From contig JANWHL010000165.1 of NCBI GenBank assembly GCA_025450405.1, forward strand, positions 1 through 9,459: a stretch of 9,459 nt of DNA, written 5' to 3'. A model generated the notes under the pieces. It worked only from the letters and a program-made list of their open reading frames with translations. It did no database searches and was not told where the DNA came from. Every line of letters begins with the position of its first letter. The stretch's first letter is position 1. Positions 6,067 through 9,459 of this stretch are shown piece after piece. The position numbers and the translations under genes were made by a program. Origin of the DNA: Ktedonobacterales bacterium (lineage in GTDB: Bacteria > Chloroflexota > Ktedonobacteria > Ktedonobacterales > JADMIN01).

Positions 6067-7827
6067 GTGAAGCGGCACCGAATCGGCGCGGGCACTCGTT
6101 CGCGCCTGGCCCTGTACCTGACGATCCCTCTGGCGATCCTCGGCTTGCTGGCCATCACATTCGCGAACGTTTCTCCAACCCACGCGGCCGGCGCGGCCGC
6201 CACAAAGAACCAGGCGTTCTGTAACAAAGTGGGGCACGGCATCCAGGTGTCGTCCGGCGCCCAAATGGCGTGCTTTGGCGCTCAGCTCAGTGGCTCGGCG
6301 TCCGCTCGCGCTCGGGCGGCGGCGAATCTCAAGGCGTTGGCGCGCAATGGCGGCGGCGGCTCCGCCGCCAATGTGGACGCCGCCACGCCCGCCGAGGACG
6401 TGAGCCCGTCCGGCGTGCAAGCCTACGGACAATCGGAAACATCCATCGCCAGCTCCGGCCCCTATGTGGTGGAGGCCTGGAACGACGCGACCGGGTTTTT
6501 CGCCGGCTGCGGCGCGCCGATGAATAAAGAGGAGCTGACGGGCTTCGGCTTCTCCAACAATGGCGGCAAGTCGTTCTTCGACCTCGGTGGCCTGCCCAAC
6601 GCCAACTGCAACTCCGCGCTGACCGAAGGCGATCCGAGCGTCGAAGCCTACACCGTCGGCGGCGCGCGGTACTTCTATATCAGCAGCATCTATATCCCGT
6701 TCAATGTCCCCGAGGACGCCATCTCGGTGACCGCCTGCCAGGTGGTCGGCTCCGGCGCGACGGCGACCTTGGGCTGTGGGCAGCCCATCGTGGCGGCGAT
6801 CAGCTCGGATTGCCAGAGCTCTTTCGGGTTCACCAGCTGTGGCTTCCTCGACAAAGACTTCCTGGCGCTTGACCAGGCCCGCGGTCGGCTCTATGTGACC
6901 TACACCGAGTTTGGCCCGAGCTCTGGCTTCAGCGGCGTCGAAGACTTGGCCATGTGTGACCTCAGCAATCCGGCCATCCCGAACTGCCACAACGGCGGCG
7001 ATGGGAGCCTTGTGGGCCTCGGCGCGCCCGCCGCTCCCTACTTCACCGTCGCCCCGGGTGATCCCAACTTCTGCGAGAACGAGGGCGCCTATCCGGCCGT
7101 TGATGCCAGCACGGGCGACGTCTATGTCGCGTACGAGCACAACTGGACGACCAACTTCGCGGTTGGATCGCCCTGCGCCACCGAGCCTACCCAGGAGGTG
7201 GTGAACCGGGTACCGGCGTCGTGCCTGCCGCTGGCGTCGACCTCACCCTGCGCGGGTCCCACGGCGGTCCAGGCCGCAAACATCATCTCGATGGCCGCGG
7301 CGATGATCCCGGGTTACAACCGCTTCCCGATGAATGACTTCCCGCGCATCGCCGTGAGCGATCCCTATGGGACGGTGAGCATCGTCTGGAACGACGCCCG
7401 CCTCCATCCCGCCGGGGACATCCTCATGCAGAGCTATAACCTCGGCGCGCTCACTCCTGTGCAGTCGGCCCCCGTGCGAATCAACCGGAGCACTGGCGGC
7501 TGGCACATGCTGCCCGCGCTGCGCAACGCCGGCACGAGTGGCAAACTGTACATCTCGTTCTACGGACGGTCTTCCGCCAACACCGCGGTGACCAACGTGT
7601 ACGCCGCGCTTGGCGTGAATCCGCGCACGACGTCCACGCCGTCGAGCAACACCCTGATCACCACGGTCGCGTCCAACTGGAACGCCGTGTCGTCGGATAT
7701 CGTCCCCAATTTCGGCGACTACACCGACAACTACGTCCAGACCGCGAATGCCACGCTCTATCTGGCGTGGTCCGATGGTCGGCTCGGTCTGCCGCAGCCA
7801 TTCGAAGCGCATAACTCCGCGAAGTAG
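6067..7827 (+). CDS. Exported cysteine-rich protein with sialidase/BNR-like propeller signatures
   Basis: The 586-residue product starts at GTG 6067 with GGGAGG six bases upstream. A Sec signal peptide follows: basic residues to Arg13, a hydrophobic core at about 14-33, and a probable cut after SPTHA (36-40). A region of about 80 residues with Cys52 and Cys69 and an RARAAANLKAL helix leads to a glycine-rich linker (95-98). The rest is beta-rich and repetitive: ETSIASSGPYVVEAWND (124-140), an Asp-box-like GFSNNGGKSF (161-170), PAVDASTGDVYVAYEH (343-358), PRIAVSDPYGTVSIVWNDAR (426-445) and, near the end, FGDYTD with LYLAWSDGR (564-572). Such blocks are typical of sialidase-like beta-propellers. 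Fourteen cysteines, an even number, suit a disulfide-stabilised extracellular protein. I see no sialidase catalytic set, so enzymatic activity is not claimed. Substrate and role are unknown. The frame is open upstream to 5884, but that part reads through the 14-base array. Confidence 0.85.
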   Translation: MKRHRIGAGTRSRLALYLTIPLAILGLLAITFANVSPTHAAGAAATKNQAFCNKVGHGIQVSSGAQMACFGAQLSGSASARARAAANLKALARNGGGGSAANVDAATPAEDVSPSGVQAYGQSETSIASSGPYVVEAWNDATGFFAGCGAPMNKEELTGFGFSNNGGKSFFDLGGLPNANCNSALTEGDPSVEAYTVGGARYFYISSIYIPFNVPEDAISVTACQVVGSGATATLGCGQPIVAAISSDCQSSFGFTSCGFLDKDFLALDQARGRLYVTYTEFGPSSGFSGVEDLAMCDLSNPAIPNCHNGGDGSLVGLGAPAAPYFTVAPGDPNFCENEGAYPAVDASTGDVYVAYEHNWTTNFAVGSPCATEPTQEVVNRVPASCLPLASTSPCAGPTAVQAANIISMAAAMIPGYNRFPMNDFPRIAVSDPYGTVSIVWNDARLHPAGDILMQSYNLGALTPVQSAPVRINRSTGGWHMLPALRNAGTSGKLYISFYGRSSANTAVTNVYAALGVNPRTTSTPSSNTLITTVASNWNAVSSDIVPNFGDYTDNYVQTANATLYLAWSDGRLGLPQPFEAHNSAK

Positions 7828-7889
7828 CCCATCGCACCGTGTCACGCCTTCTTGACCGGAGACGGCACGGCGAACTAACCCACAACGCG

Positions 7890-7920
7890 TCGCGGCGAGG
7901 GGAGATTCCCCTCGCCGCGA
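7890..7920. terminator. Perfect hairpin between convergent genes, likely bidirectional terminator
   Basis: Arms TCGCGGCGAGGGGA and TCCCCTCGCCGCGA pair over 14 bases with a three-base loop (GAT). It lies between the stop of the secreted protein gene (7827) and the end of the convergent lipoprotein gene (7958), where a shared terminator is expected. Neither side has a clear T-run, so it departs from the classical intrinsic form. In GC-rich bacteria such stems without U-tracts are common at gene ends. Confidence 0.7.
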
Positions 7921-7957
7921 TGTCGAGCCCGGGCCGCGTGTGGCGGACTGGCACCAC

Positions 7958-8587
7958 TCAATGCGGGCAGGAGGAGAGTTGCTTGAAGAGACTGTTCAGC
8001 GTCATCGGCTGGGTCGCGCTCCCCGACACTGGCAGCACCACCTCCTGCTTCGCGTTCACGGGATAGGCGTTGGTGATCATGAGCTTCGAGGTCGTGTAGG
8101 TGCGCGCGGTGGCATCGTAGGTTGGCCCGAACACGAGCAGGTAGCGATTGCCCGTTACCAATCGCGGCGCCCCGTCCGCCTGGTAGCTGTCGGCGCCGTC
8201 CACTCCACCAATGATCACCAGACCTCGCGTGGGCTGGGAGCCGCGATGGTCAACCAGCAGAAATGACTGATAAAAGTTGACGGTCGTCTCAATCTCGTAC
8301 CCCTGCTGCACCAGCGCGTTCGCGTCGAGGTTGGCCGGGCGATTCCCGCTGGCCGTATTCCACTGACTCGGCCCGAGCGCGGTCACAAAGGCCAGGGCGA
8401 CCAGCGTTTCCTGACAGAACTGGCTCATCGCGGTGATTGGCCGCGCGTTAAAAGTGACGCGGATGGCGTAGCCCTGTGAGCCGCCGCCTACCTGACCACT
8501 ATCGCAACCCGCGAGCAGGACCAGCGCGAGCAAGGGCATGATCATGAACTGGAGCGCCCGCGTATGGGCGCGAAGAGGCCGAGACAC
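7958..8587 (-). CDS. Putative lipoprotein of unknown function
   Basis: The 209-residue product begins at GTG 8587 with AGGAG eight bases upstream. The N-terminus is a type II signal peptide: MSRPLRAHTR is basic, a hydrophobic core follows, and the lipobox LLAGC places the lipidated cysteine at residue 28. The mature part starts with a Gly/Ser-rich linker (29-38), then a beta-rich domain of about 170 residues without a family I recognise. Notable stretches are QSFLLVDHRG (107-116), LVIIGGVDG (123-131) and GNRYLLVFGP (146-155). Cys58 and Cys207 remain in the mature protein and could form a disulfide. Methionines at 15 and 17 are possible later starts but would remove the basic n-region. It is monocistronic, convergent with the secreted protein gene, and has a good promoter of its own. 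Export to the membrane surface is well supported; function is not. Confidence 0.85.
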   Translation of the reverse strand: MSRPLRAHTRALQFMIMPLLALVLLAGCDSGQVGGGSQGYAIRVTFNARPITAMSQFCQETLVALAFVTALGPSQWNTASGNRPANLDANALVQQGYEIETTVNFYQSFLLVDHRGSQPTRGLVIIGGVDGADSYQADGAPRLVTGNRYLLVFGPTYDATARTYTTSKLMITNAYPVNAKQEVVLPVSGSATQPMTLNSLFKQLSSCPH

Positions 8588-8653
8588 CGAGGATACTCCT
8601 GACTCAATACGGTCCTGTCATGGGACGCGCCGTCGCGGGTCATCACACCGGTC

Positions 8654-8682
8654 ATTATAGTTGATAGGTCGGCGCCAGCCAA
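8654..8682 (-). promoter_or_regulatory. Sigma70-type promoter of the lipoprotein gene
   Basis: Read on the minus strand, TTGGCT (8677-8682) and TATAAT (8654-8659) are separated by exactly 17 bases. The -10 is a perfect consensus and the -35 matches four of six positions. Transcription would start near 8647, giving a leader of about 60 bases before the GTG at 8587. This is the best promoter match I found in the window. Confidence 0.7.
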
Positions 8683-8777
8683 GGGCACAAGCTTCCCGAA
8701 TTCCCGCCGCGCACCCTCAGGGTCCCCCATCCCTAACGAATCACGTCCACGCCCGATATACATGAGTGAACGCGACC

Positions 8778-8818
8778 GACGACGTTCGTGGCCAACCTAC
8801 GGATGGACGAGCGTCGTC
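8778..8818 (+). promoter_or_regulatory. Long hairpin in the upstream region of the last gene
   Basis: GACGACGTTCGT (8778-8789) pairs with ACGAGCGTCGTC (8807-8818) over 12 base pairs, with one G-U wobble in RNA. The enclosed 17 bases can pair further: CCA with TGG, an A-A mismatch, then CC with GG around a three-base loop (TAC), leaving GG as a bulge. It begins 160 bases before the ATG at 8938. It is not between converging genes, so a terminator is unlikely; a structured 5' leader is more natural if transcription begins upstream. It matches no riboswitch class I know. Confidence 0.5.
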
Positions 8819-8849
8819 CACCCAACGACCCTGAAGAGCGAGGAGCGTG

Positions 8850-8886
8850 CCGGCGACATCGTGCGACCTCGTGGCGGTCGCGCCGG
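8850..8886 (+). promoter_or_regulatory. Second hairpin in the leader of the last gene
   Basis: GCGACC (8863-8868) pairs with GGTCGC (8876-8881) around a seven-base loop. An outer CCGGC (8850-8854) pairs with GCCGG (8882-8886), leaving eight unpaired bases on the 5' side only. It stands 51 bases before the ATG and 31 bases after the preceding hairpin, so the two could form one regulatory leader. GC-rich sequence yields such stems easily, so the evidence is moderate. Confidence 0.4.
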
Positions 8887-8937
8887 GGCATTACTTGGAC
8901 ACCTGGCACATGAAAGCGGATGAAGGAGAACACAAGC

Positions 8938-9459
8938 ATGCCTTCCAAACTGCTCACTCTGGCTCACGGCAAGGTACTGGCCGCCGTTGCTGGCGCCGTG
9001 CTGCTCGTGGGTGGCGGCACGGTGGCGGCCTTCGCCGCCACCCATACCCATGGAGGACTGGGATCGCTCTTGGCGCCGTCGGCACCCGCCGGCCCGCATG
9101 GACACTCCACTCCGGAGGCGGGCGATCATGGCGATCAGCACGAGATCGGCATCGAAGGCGTGCTCAAGTCCTATACCGCCGGAACCAGTGGCGGCACCAT
9201 CACGGTCCTGGCGGAGGGCCAGACCACCGCGACCACGATCACCGTCAATGCCCAGACGCGCGTGAATGGCGAGCACGCCTCCAGCCTGACGGATCTGACG
9301 GCGGCGGTGGGCCACAAGGTACAGGTGCAGGCCACCAAGCAGAGCGATGGCACCCTCCTGGCGTGGAAGGTCACCGTCCAGGGCGCCGACCCCGGCGCGC
9401 ATGGCAAAGGCAAGGGCCACGCTGGGGATACGCACGGCGCGGGCGACGGTGGGACCGAG
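8938..9459 (+). CDS. Exported protein with DUF5666-like domain and His/Gly-rich linkers (partial)
   Basis: The reading frame starts at ATG 8938 with AAGGAGAA about eight bases upstream and is still open at the window end, giving 174 residues so far. A signal peptide covers about residues 1-33: Lys4 and Lys12 at the start, a hydrophobic stretch at 13-32, and a probable cut after AFA. The mature protein begins with a His/Gly/Pro-rich linker (34-69; HTHGG, GPHGHS, DHGDQHE). A beta-rich domain follows at about 70-148, beginning IGIEGVLKSYTAG. Its pattern, with TITV strands, a SSLTDLTAAVGHKVQV segment and a closing LLAWKVTV, resembles DUF5666-type small barrels of exported proteins; I assign this by pattern only. 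A second His/Gly/Lys-rich stretch (HGKGKGHAGDTHGAG) then begins. The histidines could bind metal, but this is inference. It is divergent from the lipoprotein gene. Confidence 0.85.
   Translation, partial: MPSKLLTLAHGKVLAAVAGAVLLVGGGTVAAFAATHTHGGLGSLLAPSAPAGPHGHSTPEAGDHGDQHEIGIEGVLKSYTAGTSGGTITVLAEGQTTATTITVNAQTRVNGEHASSLTDLTAAVGHKVQVQATKQSDGTLLAWKVTVQGADPGAHGKGKGHAGDTHGAGDGGTE

Larger units (their letters stand above)
8588..8937. other. Divergent intergenic region with promoter and structured leader
   Basis: These 350 bases separate the minus-strand lipoprotein gene from the plus-strand exported protein gene. The lipoprotein side holds a clear sigma70-type promoter (8654-8682). The other side holds two hairpins (8778-8818 and 8850-8886) and ends in an AAGGAGAA ribosome binding site (8923-8930). 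For the plus-strand gene I see only a weak TATACA (8757-8762) as a possible -10, without a matching -35. No gene fits in the region. Confidence 0.65.

Noticed and set aside
7243..7845. Minus-strand open frame within the 3' end of the secreted protein gene
   Set aside because: It is a shadow of the plus-strand gene, which has the expected conserved propeller motifs in this region.
8797..9435. Minus-strand open frame opposite the last gene
   Set aside because: It is antisense to a plus-strand gene with a clear signal peptide and ribosome binding site, and its own translation has no domain.

Overview
The window is GC-rich (roughly two-thirds G+C by eye) and bacterial. It carries a purine biosynthesis operon on the minus strand. 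To its right is a looser set of membrane, secreted and lipoprotein genes. A separate small PurS, the order purE-purB-purC-purS-purQ, frequent GTG starts and a lipobox lipoprotein would suit a GC-rich Chloroflexota-like or other deep-branching, mostly monoderm lineage. That placement is inference; no rRNA or other phylogenetic marker is present.

Region 1 (1-3751, minus strand) reads purE, purB, purC, purS, purQ, with a possible first few codons of the next gene (purL expected) at the left edge. purC/purS and purS/purQ overlap by four bases (ATGA), which indicates translational coupling. Together these genes supply steps of de novo IMP synthesis: FGAR amidotransferase subunits (PurS, PurQ), N5-CAIR mutase (PurE), SAICAR synthetase (PurC) and adenylosuccinate lyase (PurB). 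purK, the usual partner of this class of PurE, is absent from the visible operon. PurB has an unusual C-terminal tail containing a three-copy hexapeptide repeat.

Region 2 (3752-4588) is the non-coding divergent region between purE and a plus-strand Bax inhibitor-1/YccA family membrane protein. It holds a perfect 28-bp palindrome that runs into a G-quadruplex-type motif, two further hairpins and weak promoter candidates.

Region 3 (4589-7827, plus strand) holds the BI-1 family gene and then about 730 bases without a convincing gene. That gap contains a degenerate tandem array with a 14-base period. It is followed by a 586-residue, cysteine-rich exported protein with sialidase/BNR-like propeller signatures. 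A strong hairpin at 7890-7920 probably terminates this gene and the convergent lipoprotein gene.

Region 4 (7958-9459) has a minus-strand lipoprotein of unknown function with a good sigma70-type promoter (TTGGCT-17-TATAAT). Divergent from it is a plus-strand exported protein, cut off by the window end, with a DUF5666-like domain flanked by His/Gly-rich linkers. Two sizeable hairpins lie upstream of that gene and could form a structured leader.

I see no tRNA, rRNA, CRISPR array, insertion sequence or phage gene. The least explained items are the 14-base array, the structured leader at 8778-8886, and the unknown secreted protein and lipoprotein. The pur operon is conventional.
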